Part shown: in pieces, positions 49,101 through 61,100 of the stretch
Layout: each line of letters opens with the position of its first letter
Numbering within the stretch: position 1 is the stretch's first letter
Assembly: GCF_027580225.2 (NCBI RefSeq)
Contig: NC_073358.2
Coordinates: 11,796,501 to 11,860,500, forward strand
Length of the DNA: 64,000 bases
Source: Misgurnus anguillicaudatus
Lineage: Eukaryota > Chordata > Actinopteri > Cypriniformes > Cobitidae
Reading direction: 5' to 3'
Program-made: the position numbers and the translations under genes
The notes under the pieces: generated by a model
The model's database searches: none
The model's input: only the letters and a program-made list of their open reading frames with translations
What the model was told of the DNA's origin: nothing

Positions 49101-52100
49101 GGGCTGCTGAGTGTACATTAATGAGAAATCAAATGAACTTTTTTGATTCTAGCAAATGGCTGCAATGAAACAAAGAGTGAAAAATGTAAAATGTGCTATG
49201 ATACTGTGTATATGTACTGTACCTGTTTGTAAATTAGGCAGTGAATAGGATTTGTGATATAGTACCTGGGGTCTGTAATAGAGAAGGAAAAGTGAGGTAA
49301 TAAATGAGCTTTTGTTGTCCAGGTGAATAAACTGTACGTGACATTGCACTAATGTGAGTTTAAGCAGGATGGGACTTGCCTTCCATAGCAATAATTATCT
49401 ACAGTTTGGTCCCATTAAGAGTTCATAAACTGGTTTTCATTCAGGTGAAGCTGTATAAAAAGAAGAGCGTATGTCACCATAAGATGTAACTTAATAGCTT
49501 GACACCACAGTGAGTACTATGCTGGCCAGCAGCCATATCACCCTGTAGCCCAAGACTGGTTGCCCACTGAAGGTCTTGGATGGGAGACCTCTTGGGAAAA
49601 CGAGGTTGCTAGAGGTGTTAGGGAGACCAGCAGGGGGTGCTCACCCTGTGGTTTGTGTGGGTCCTAACACCCCAGAATAGTGAAGGGGACACTCTATACT
49701 GTCAAAAAAGCACCGTCCTTCAAATGAGACATTAAACCGAGCTACTAACTCTTTGTGGTCGTTAAAAATCCCAGGATGTTCTTTAATAATGTATTATAAA
49801 ATAAAATAATGTACTTGAAATGCACAGTGCTATATGTCTATATACATCTATAGTCTATAGGTCCAGAAAGGCAGCATTTTTATTTAACCTTTGAAGTAAT
49901 TGTAGTATTTATTTTTAAAACAATATAGCCCTTTTTACACAGACATTATGGAAAATACACGGAAATGCGTCCGGGATCATTTGATTTTTGGTTGGTTCAC
50001 AGTGCCAATGATTTTCATACACATAACGTAAAGATCCTGTAAAGATATTATAAGCTCATATGAGCGCTTGACATGCTACTCTTTTATACTGGTGAATCAT
50101 AACTTCATGTTGCCATGAAAGGCGCCTCCTCACCATGACATGTGCGTCCTATGGCACGCCCCTTACAGCATTGTTTCTGCATCTCATATTATGTGATATT
50201 GGAGCTATAAGGTTTTCTAAACACACCATATTGGTGAAACTACTGTTTTAAGCTTTTCAAGTTCATCTTTAAAGCCCAATTTTTATCTCCAGTTATTAAC
50301 ATAATGGGAAAATTGGGTCATAGTAATTTATGGGCTTAAACTAAATCTGAGTCATTTGCTTTTTTTGTCTCTTGCAGGGGAGCCACATCAGTGGTATTTC
50401 GATGCTGTCAAAAAGGCACCCAGAAGCACTATGCTGTGAAAATGCTGAAAAAAACAGTAAGTGTGCAGATCTCTCTCTGCATGTTGCCAGGCTGTCTTCT
50501 CATTTTTGTTCTCTGTTTTACTGAGGAGTTTCTGGACAGGATTTTTTTTCTGCATCTAAGATCATAAAGACATCATTGCTGTTTTTTTCTGCTTCTCTCC
50601 ATCTCTCTGATGGATGATGTGTATTATTGTTTTCAGTCTGTGCTGTTGTCAGATCAGCACTCATACCCTGCCAACATTTAATCATTTATGCTTTCTTGTT
50701 CCTGTATGGGGAATATCTTAAGTTTCTCTAATGCATATGTGATTGAATTATAAACTATGCTGATGCTATATATAGACATAATGGTAGTGTTGTTAAAATG
50801 CTGTATCTAAATCTATATTGCTTATAGGTGCTTTGAATTTATTGTGGAACTGCTAAAAAAGCTAAATTATAGAATATGAATAAGGTTATAAATACAAAAG
50901 TAATTTTAAGAAATGATAATAGATGAATAGAGGTAATAACAATCTGCTATGCACTTATGCCTAGTTTATTCCAAACACAAAAGGAAAGTTATTTTGCAGA
51001 ATGTCCCAGCTCTGTTACATACATTAAAAGTAAATGGGGACAGATGCTATCGCGCACTAAAGGGACACAACACATTAAGCATAAAAGTAATTTTGACTTA
51101 CACAGTATTTTAAAACTTCTTAAGCCAAATGATAACCAGTGAAATAACCTACACTTCCATTGTGTGGAAGGAAGCCAGAACATTTTGGGAACATCTTGTT
51201 TATGTGAACGAAGGAAAATCATACAAACTCAGAAAAAAAACTACAGAATTTGTCACAGGGACGGTCCTTCTTAAAAATGTCCTAATATATGTACATCTGA
51301 GGTACCGTTATGTACCTCTAAGGAACCAATGTGTACTTTTGAGGTGTAAATATACACCTATTGGGTACAGCGGGGAAAATAATTATTTGACACATCAGCA
51401 TTTTTATCAGTAAGGAGATTTCTAAGTAGGATATTGACACAAAATGTCCACCAGATGTAGCCATCAAGCCAAATATTGAATTCATACAAAGAAATCAGAA
51501 CATTTATGTATACAAATTGAGTCATAATAAATAAAGTGAAATGACACAGGGAATAAGCATTTGTTATGCCCCGTGGCTCAGAACGGAACATAAAAATAGT
51601 AGGGACAATCAGAAGCCAAATATGTAATAAAAAAAAGTTTATTAAAAAAAGTAACTTATCAGAGCAAACCAGTATAATGTAGCAGTCAGAAATCAGTAGT
51701 ATAATGCAAGGTGAATGGATGTTCCTGTTGCAGTGTTGAATGTACAAAATAAACAGAAACTAAAACAACAAACAGAGTCCCATAGAAAACAGCTCTCTCT
51801 TCGATGACACGTCAAATCCATTCAAATAGGTGCACAATCAGAAGGCAACAGGTGCTGGACATTAAGGATTGCCAAAAGCAGTTACTAGGAGGTGGAGTGA
51901 CCCCTCCCCTTAAGACAGGGGTCTGTCAAGAAACCCTGCAAAGAAAGCAACAAACAAACCAATTACCAAAAAAAAAATTTGCCACAAATTCGGGACAAGG
52001 GAGAGCAGCCACAGGCAAAACAATTTGACCAGAGTATTCCAATTACTTATCCGCAAAAGCATGTGAAAGTGCATCAGCCACATCATTTTCAGATCCCTTA

Positions 52101-55100
52101 ATATGGCGAATATTAAGGAAATATGACTGCAAAAACAAAGACCAACGTATCAGTCTTTTATTCGGACAGTGGAGGGAGTTTAAAAACATCAAGGGGTTAT
52201 GATCTGTAAAAACAACAACAGGTTGACTTGAGCAAACATAGACATCAAAATGTTGCAAGGCCCAAATCAAAGCCAACGTTTCTTTCTCTACAACGGAGTA
52301 GTTCAACTGATAGGAATTAAACTTGCATGAGAAGAAACTGACAGGACGGACTACGCCCCTTTCATCAGCCTGTTGAAGAACAGCCCCAGCTCCAACTTAA
52401 CTTGCACCTACCTGTAAGGAGAAAGGTCTTTCAAAGCAAGGTGCAGCCAAGACAGCAGAAGAGCACAGTAGAGACTTAACATTGTCAAAAGCCATCGCAC
52501 AATTTGTCGACCAGATGAATTTTGCTTTAGATTTTAAAAGATCAGTAAGTGGTACAACAACGGAGGATAATCTTGAACAGCTTGAACTTTGACATTTACC
52601 GGTTGAACCTCCCCGTTCCCCACCACTTTGCCTAGATAAACTACTGTAGCCCGAGCAAACTCATACTTCGCTAGGTTGACAGTGAGTCTGGCTTCTAACA
52701 AACGTGCTAAAACTGCCCGCAGACATTTTAAATGTAAATCCCATGTCTTACTATAAACCACTAGATAATCTAAATACACAGCACACCCCTCAAGGCCTGA
52801 AATCACACATTTCATCAACCGTTGAAAGGTCGCTGGTGTATTTTTAAGGCCAAAACTTAAAACTTTATAAGAAAAAAGACGTGATGGAGTTACAAACAAG
52901 GAAATTTCTTGAGCTCTCAGACTCAAAGGCACTTGCCAATAGCCTTTCAGTAAATCAAGTTTAGTTACAAACTTGGCTGTACCTACTTAGTCCACACAAT
53001 CTTCCATGCATGGAAAGGGAAAACCATCAGGTTTTGTGACACTATTCAATTTTCAAAAATCAGTACAAAACCTTCCCGGCCCGTCTGGCTTAGCGACCAA
53101 CAAACAAGGAGATGCCCAATCTGCAATTGATGGAACAGCTATATCATTTTCTACCATATACTGAATTTCAGCATCCATCAACTTATGTTTGTTAGGTGAC
53201 ACTTGATAATAACACTGTTTGATGGGGAAGGATTATCAACAATAATATCATGTTCGAGCCAGTCTGTTCAGTAAGGTGAATTACCAAACAGTTCTGGAAA
53301 ATTTTGCAAAAGGGCAATCAATTCTGTAGACTGTGAAGGAAATAAGCAAATAAGAAAGAAGCAACTGTCTTAAGGACTTTTTTCAAACGCAAAATGTTGT
53401 CGTCAGGGTCATTATCCTGTACTTTTCATCACTTACTCTTTGTTTCACGACATACGGGCCTTCAAATTTGGCTACAAAGGGAGAAGAATGCAGAAGAACC
53501 TGATCTTCTGGTTCAAAAACGCGACATTCTACTTTACGATCATACAATCGTTTCATGGCCTCCTGTTGCTTTTCAAGTTTAACACTGGCTAACTTTCTTG
53601 CCTGTATTAACCTCTGACGAAACCCATTAACGTATGACAGCAGATTTTTGGTAAATCAGAAAGGACTGATTTAGTCGTTAGGACTAAATCCAGTACTCTC
53701 TTGTACCACTTAACGTGCAGTCAGAAACAACCAATGCAAACCCTCCTCCCAATCTTTATCCAACTGTACGCAATAAGCATGAAGGAGAGACTTCAAAGTT
53801 TGATGAAATCTCTCCAATGCCCCTTGACTCTGGGCATGATACGCACTAGCAAGGTGATGTTTAATTTTTATCTGCTATAGAACTTGTTGGAAAGATGAGA
53901 GGTAAGGTTTGTACCCTGCCTGATCACTTTGAATGATTTTGGGAATGCCAAAAATTGACAAACTGCGTTAAAGCTCTTACAATTGATCGTGATGTAATAG
54001 TATGCAACTGATAAACAGAAGAAAAACATTACAGTGAGCAAATATTTACTTCCAGACTTTAAACATGGCAGAAGACCTACACAGTCCATGATGACATGTT
54101 CAAAGGATTCAATCGGGTGTAACGGAGCCGGTTTCAATTTTTGATTTGGCTTACAAGTAAGTTGAAAGTATGCTGAAAGGTCACACTTTAACCGTGGCCA
54201 AAAAAATATTGCAAAATTTAATCGTAGGTCTTTCGTACCCCAGGATGACCACACTTGTCATGTGCCCCTTCAAATACAGCCAAACGAAATTTTGTGGGAA
54301 ATACCACTTGAACAATAGGGTCACCAATAAAATCGTCCCCACGAGGACTCAACCCGACAGCAACCCGTCCTGTATAACATACCCTCTGGTGACATCAAAT
54401 GCATCATTGCCAGTAAAAGCTGCAGAAAACAATTCAGCCAAAGAGGAATGTAAATGCTGTTCCTTAATCAGCTCATCTGTGGACAAAGGAAAATACAAAG
54501 CAGACAAATCAGGTAATGGCAAAGAATTCATTTTAGTTAACAATCCTTTATTGTCAGACATCTGTTTCTCAACACTTTTAGACATAGCTCGAGTTGTTAC
54601 AGCCACAGGATCTCCAACAGCAGAGCATTGAACCAACTCCCCAGTTGACAAAATTAAAGGTGGTGAAGGTTCAGTGGGCCACACCTTATTTCCTGCTAAT
54701 ATATTTCCCAAAATAAGACGAATACCATTAATGGCCAAAGCTGGCTGCAATCCTACTACTACTTCACCACTTACCAAATCAGACTTAATCCTGATTTTAT
54801 GAAGAGGAACTGATAAGGTATTCGTGCCTATTTCTCGACTTCAAACACTGTCACCAGTGTCAGACTCTGACAAAAATGGCAAAATGGACTACAGCTCCTG
54901 CATCACGCAGGATTTTTCAACGATAAGATTACAAAGATCTTGAGAGAGTTCTTTGCTTTCAACCATCATGAAGTCTTTCCTGTGTGCCTCCTAATGAGAA
55001 GCCTTTATAGGCCTTCAATTAGGACTAAAGTAGCTGATATCAATTAGTACGGGGCAGGGTTTCTCTCTCAATACTGACAGATTTCAGGTGATCTCCTGGC

Positions 55101-58100
55101 TTTCTATGCCATTTTGCACCTTGTTCTCTTCATGTGTTCAATACTTATTCCCTGTGCCATTTCACTTTATTTATTATGACTTAATTAGTATTGTACACTT
55201 AAATTGGTATGAATTCTTTGTATGAATTCAATGTTTGGCTTGATGGCTACATCTGGTGGAAATTTTGTGTCAGTAGCCCACTTAGAAATCCCCTTAATGA
55301 TAAATATGCTGATGTGTCAAATACTTATTTTCCCTGCATTATATACAGTGGTACCGCCCCAGTGACAACTTTTGTACCTTTTTTTCTGAGAGTGCAGGTT
55401 TGGAACAAAAAGATGTAATTTTTAACTTTTTCCCCACCAGGTTTTTTTTTTTAAGTTTTCAGCATTTTGTATGATTTTCCAAAAAAGTTTAATGCCTTCC
55501 AGAAAATATTCTTCTTGAAAAGGTTTTACCCTTTTCATCGAGTTGGTGTTGCTATTTACTCCAAGACTGATTGGCTTCATAATTTTTCACCTTGTTCACT
55601 TTGTACTATGGCAATAACTCATAACTTTGTTCTCACAGGTTGACAAGAAGATTGTTCGGACAGAGATAGGTGTACTACTGCGCCTCTCTCATCCAAATAT
55701 AGTAAGTCATGCTGTGCATAATGGTCTGTGGCATTTACATGCATTAAACTACAAGAATACTTGCTAGCATTATAGGGATAGTTCTCCCAATATGAAAATT
55801 ATCCCATGATTGACTCATCCTCAAGCCATCCGAGATACATTTGTCTATCATTTTTCAGATAAACACATTTTCAGTTATTTTAGAAAATGTCTTAGCTCTT
55901 CCAAGTTTTATTATGTTTAACTATAGACCCTTTTACTGTTTGTACACAATGATGACGTGGCAACGTATGCGCGCGCAGTTTGGCAACGGCAGTATAGCAA
56001 GAATCAGCAGTATAGCAACACAGACAGAGAAAGTTATTTTAAAAAGTTGACTTATCAACTTTTTCAACACAGCTACCAGATACGTGTACTGTAGTGGAGT
56101 GGATAGAAGACGTTAGCAGATGGACAAATATAAAGTAGCCAGATAGATACATATAAACGTATATTAGTATGTTATATAAGTGCAACCAAACGCAACAACC
56201 AGACATTTTGATCCAGGGAAACCATTTTAATAAACTTTCTGAGTTGCTAACACGTTAGAACCACTGGGGAACATGCGCGCGCAGGCTATTTGATCACGTG
56301 GGCTGTAAAAGGGTCTATGGGGTTCATAATGTGCATCCATTCTTCACAAAAGTAATCCAAACAGCTCCAGGGTGATAAATAAAGGCCTTCTGGGGGTAAT
56401 CGATACGGTTATGTAAGAGAAGTATGCATATTTAAAATGTTACAAATGAAAGCTGTTTAGATGTTTTCATACCACTGCATGGTCTGATTATACGAATGTT
56501 TGATCTGATAAAGATGTTTGCAAATGGCTAGCTATAGTGAACTATTAATAATTGATCATTAAACGCTTATAAATTCCTCCAGTTAAATGTTTTTTCTTTT
56601 GCATGCTGTTCTCTGTCAGATCAAACTGAAGGAGATCTTTGAGACGCCTGCAGAAATCAGCCTCGTGCTGGAACTTGTTACCGGAGGAGAATTATTTGAC
56701 AGGTTAGTTTATAGAAATTATTTGATACATGCAAGTAAAATTGTGCTTTGATTTTTTTCAAGGATTTTATTTAATGGTGCTTGCCAAGGCTAACATCACT
56801 ATTATTGTGGTACTTGGAGATTAAGGGCCAGATTTACTAAACAGAGCAAATTAGTACAGATGGGGGTGGTAATATTTGCGGGTTATTTACTAAAAAGGCG
56901 CTAATTAAATAACACTGGCGCAAAAGCTGATTTCCATAATGACCAATGCATTCTACTAAGAGCAGCACAAATTAGTTCATGGTTGCAAATAAGCGGTGCT
57001 GATGCTCTTGCAGGTGCAGGTGATCTACTAACACCTGATGCGCTTGAGTTCAGCACCATGGACATCTCAGCTGAAAATTTGAGGTGTGAAATCCCAGCTA
57101 ACGAAGCCATAGTACACTTAAAAAGATATAAAATAAAATATAATCCATTATTTAATAAAATCTTAACCTGTGCTTCTTCCCTTTGTGCAAGAGCACAAAC
57201 ACAATTCACACCTCTCTTGTGGTATGGGTATCATTGTTATTCCAGTTAAAACTCCCTAAACTGTGCCCCATTTACACACACTTTGATTACAGAAAATTTC
57301 CGTAAAATTGGCATGTCCCGTAAATGTTCTGGGATCACTCCCGTAAAGGGGACCTAGTAATTGTAACATGGTGGAGAAAGGCAGGTAGAGACGGCGGATC
57401 ACAACAGAATACACGACTTCAAAATAAAAGACTAAGACAGGGAAACACAAGGACAGTGTAACAAAGAGTCATCGGAATGAGTATCCATCTGCAGCTTAAT
57501 TTAAATCGTGGTCAAACAGTTCAGGATTGTAACAAAAGTACTACTCGGACGGGATTAGTTTTACATAGGGAGGTGGGTTAAAGCAATTTTTATCAGAGCT
57601 TCTCAGTGATTTTAGTCCTGTCCGAATGCTCCATGTTAGTAATCATTACGGACAATGTCAGTAAAGATTACTGCCACTTTTACCTTCTGTTAAAAGGTCT
57701 GAAGAAATTACCTCAGGTAATACTAATCCACTGCGAATAGACCAGCTGTAAATATACACATAAATTGTGTCTTTTCCTTTTAATTTGCGGGTTTCTTTTA
57801 AATATTAAATTACTTGCGTTCTAGGCAGAAAAACAAGTCAGTGGTAAGTCAGTTCCTGAATAACACGACACAAACTTTAAAAAAAAAAAAGTCAAATTTA
57901 CTTCTCAGAGGCACGGAACTGTTTATGAAACTGACATTCTCCCTAAAACTGAAATTAAACAGTGTTTCGCGTTTTCTCGTCTGTGTCATGTTGTTTGCAC
58001 ATGTGATATCAGGAAGCAAGGTAATGTGCACGTGTCAACGAGAGGTGACACGCAATCGTGTTACCCCTCCCACTTCTGAATCATGTTTTACTGACATTTC

Positions 58101-61100
58101 TAATCCTGTCCGAATTGACCATTAATATTACAGACGTCCTGTGGTAAAATTACATCATGCCTTCTACCCCTGTAAAACTAATCCTGTCCGAATAGGGCTA
58201 AAGTACAGCAATGGCAAGGGCTAGACACAATTATAAACAGGAACAGGCAAAGGTCGAGACCACCAGCTTATGATCTGAATCCAATGAGCAGGCAATAGTC
58301 GGGAGCAGACAATCAAACAGTGAGAAACAGTCCAAGATCAAACACAGAACAATAATCCACAAAAGAAATGCTAAGTAATGATCACTGTGGCAAATCAAGA
58401 CTTTGCAACACAAGACTGTGGCCCTGTTTATATTAGAGTATTTGCGTTTTAAAACGGCATTTTAAAATGAAAACGATCCTCGTTTATACTGGCATTTTAA
58501 AAAGAATCTTCATCCACAATATACATGACCATAAACGCATGAAACATGACCAATCACGTAACTTGGCATGCGCATAAAGTGTAAAATAACTTACTACTCT
58601 AATACCTTTGCGCATTTATGCAGCCTAGGGGTATGCGATATTGACAAAAATTCATACCTGGGTCCGTTGCTGGCAACTACATTAGACAGTAGTTTGGGAA
58701 AGTCTTATACTGTTCTAGCTCCCCCCTACAACATTAATATGATTAATAGTTTAATTTTGATTTTATAACTAAACAGAAAGGTCTTTATGATTTAAAAAGA
58801 AATCATTCAAGGGAACAGTACTAAACGAACTTGAAGCAAAAATAAATTTCAGCAAATGCAAACTTCAATCAAACATAGTAAGAGATGAAGTATAGCTTTA
58901 GCCTACAGAAATGCTTATTGCATTAATTTCTGAAAGTGTGCGAGGTCCGTGCACGTCCTCCGCTAGCAACACAGAATTAGCTAAAGCGCAAGCGGCTAAA
59001 CGAGCATTAAATATTAATGACGTTGAGTTTATTGTTTTTATTAATTTATATTCACAAAACTTATCAACAAAACATTGATTAAAATTAAGAGACAAATTAT
59101 CTGAAACGAAATTCATTTTAAAGTAGAAAACAAAACTTAAATTAAACTCGAAAATAATGTCTGACCCACAATTCTCCCTTCATATTGGCCTTTACAACGC
59201 CCTCTATGGCGTTTAAAATTACAGTCTATCTTTCGTAATAAGCTAACTAAATTTAAGCAAAACATAAACACATTACAACAATATTCAAACCCAACAATAC
59301 TCAAACATAAATATAAAACAGATATTATCTATAAGGATACATGTTAAAACAATCCGATATAGCGTTTAAGCTGGTTGGTAGATGTTTACTATTTTTGGCA
59401 AAACCTCCGTTGCAAACCTCCACTTACCTGAATAAAATAATGTTTACTTTGAAAATGATGCGCTGTCACGTTAACATCAGCTGTTCGTTTACATAAGACT
59501 CCGTCTACGTTCATTTACACTCAGCGCAACGTCTGCCGTTTATGAGGGTCGAAAACGGTGATGTAGTGTAGATAAAAGGCGTAAACGTAGCAAAAGTAAC
59601 GCGTTTTAAAGGATAAACGCATTAATGTAAACATAGCCTGTGAATGGCTTGAGTAAATAGTGTGGGATAATAGGCTACAGGTGAAAATGTAATCAGTCCC
59701 GGATACGAGCGCCTATGGGAAATGGAGTCCGAATGGTAATAGTCAATATTCTGGTGATAGACCTTTCTCACAACTTCCGTATTTATGACCGGAAATATGC
59801 AATCGTCGCGGAAATCTACTTCCCTTCGCAGTCAAGGCAATGTAAAAAGCCGTATCTGTTCCATTAATTCCCTGTTGGTGGTGAAGTTAGACAGAAGTGG
59901 ATTCAGGCTATCTGGCGAAATTAAGGACCTAACTTCACCATAAGAAAGGGGAGCACTTATGTATGCAGCAGACAGTTCACTAAAGACGACTACATTTTAG
60001 GGCTCACTGGTCGCCGCTTGCAACCAAATGCTGTCTCTAACCATTTTTCTTGGAACGAGTTCACCCCGACACACAAACATACGATCACAGACATTACCAG
60101 ACAAAAATCTTAACTGATAATGATAGCATCCGGCTAACGTTATTGTTGCTACACACAAGACGTTCACTTGGACAACCATAGGAAGGTAATTGGTACCAAA
60201 ATGCTTCATTGAAAGCAGACTATAATGTTTTAGTAAGGTAGTCTATATCATCTACTATACATACATTATGTGTAAGTGGACATGTTTTAATAATGTGTCG
60301 TTTTAGTTAACAGTTCAGTAACAGTTAGACTTGCTCTCTACTTACCTTGAAATTTATGGACAAATTCTTCATGGAAAAAGTTTTCCTCCATTAGTCGTGT
60401 CACATCAGCAAATGTAATATTTGGCAAATCCGTTAACGAAGTTGTTTAGACTCTTTGATCCATTTTAAACTTGCCCGGGTTTATGTTTTTCTAGCGTGTT
60501 TACGCTTGACAGGAACTCTGCTTTCACGACGATTACGTATTTCCGGTTACTGTGAGAAAGGTCTATAGCTCCTCTGTTGATCCGGAGGATGCGGAAAGGA
60601 AGCTTCACCCATCACAGACAGTTCTGTGACAGCAATATTGCCACAACATTTAAGTAATGTGTCCTGTGTGAACAAAAGGCAGAAAAATGCTTGCATGTGT
60701 GTAAATGCACACACAGGTTCCGGAAAATCATTGACAGTGTAAATGAACCAAAATCAAACGATCTCTGGACAAATCAAGGACGCATTTCCATGTATTTTCC
60801 ATGTATGAAAATGGTTAAATAATATCATAGATACAGAAAACCCCCTCAGAACATCTTAGTAACAGCATTGCAGTACCCTAGCGGCCCACACACATTAACA
60901 TCATAGCCATTAAAAACAAAAATGTGGGCATTTTTGACTTCTGGGACAGCAAATAACCACTAGAACACCCTGTCAACCTTTTAACAACTACACACAAACA
61001 CATTAAAAACCACCTAAACCAACCTAGCATTGTGCAGGTGAGCAATCAGCAAACACATTTTCTTCAGATAATTTTAATAAAGAGTCTAATAAAGAGGTTC

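Larger units (their letters stand above)
51566..54895 (-). mobile_element. Ty3-type LTR retroelement remnant with Gmr1-like pol order (PR/linker-IN-RT-RH)
   Basis: Reading the minus strand from high to low coordinates: a protease/linker-like segment (54777-54349), integrase (54254 to about 53640), reverse transcriptase (about 53200-52534) and RNase H (about 52500-52043). Integrase precedes RT and nothing integrase-like follows RNase H. A purine tract (AAGGGGAGGGG on the minus strand, near 51905-51915) precedes an LTR-like 3' end at 51566-51900. The 5' LTR and gag are absent. Many frameshifts and stops make it inactive. Gmr1-type elements are the known Ty3-related group with this order. Confidence 0.8.
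51368..55338. mobile_element. Tc1-like transposon, family 5, ends kept, interior replaced by a retroelement
   Basis: The left end CAGCGGGGAAAATAATTATT to about 51565 is mirrored by about 55140-55338 (GTCAAATACTTATTTTCCCT at the far right). Shared inner phrases: GATGTAGCCATCAAGCC / GGCTTGATGGCTACATC and AAATGACACAGGGAATAAG / CTTATTCCCTGTGCCATTT. TA borders the left end. About 54895-55010 is Tc1 interior (ACCATCATGAAGTC...). In CAMK4 intron 2. Confidence 0.82.
51282..55400. repeat. Old fish repeat split by a Tc1 element
   Basis: The left part (51282-51367) carries GTACCGTTATGTACCTCTAA-type units. The right part (55344-55400) resumes with CAGTGGTACCGCCCCAGTGA and TTTGTACCTTTTTTTCTGAG. Joining the two parts gives the usual layout of this repeat. 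Confidence 0.65.

Noticed and set aside
49510..49600. Possible 5S rRNA gene
   Set aside because: Only short parts match 5S; the body continues into a dispersed repeat with no T-run terminator at the right place.
28639..50377. A separate host gene within the 21.7-kb CAMK4 intron 1
   Set aside because: All sizeable open stretches there are transposase fragments, their antisense, or repeat sequence.
54170..54631. 153-codon + strand ORF, the longest in the window
   Set aside because: It is antisense to the integrase and protease/linker of the minus-strand retroelement.
56983..57249. 88-codon ORF as a CAMK4 alternative exon
   Set aside because: It falls in a Harbinger-type repeat and has no matching acceptor phase with exon 4 or kinase sequence.
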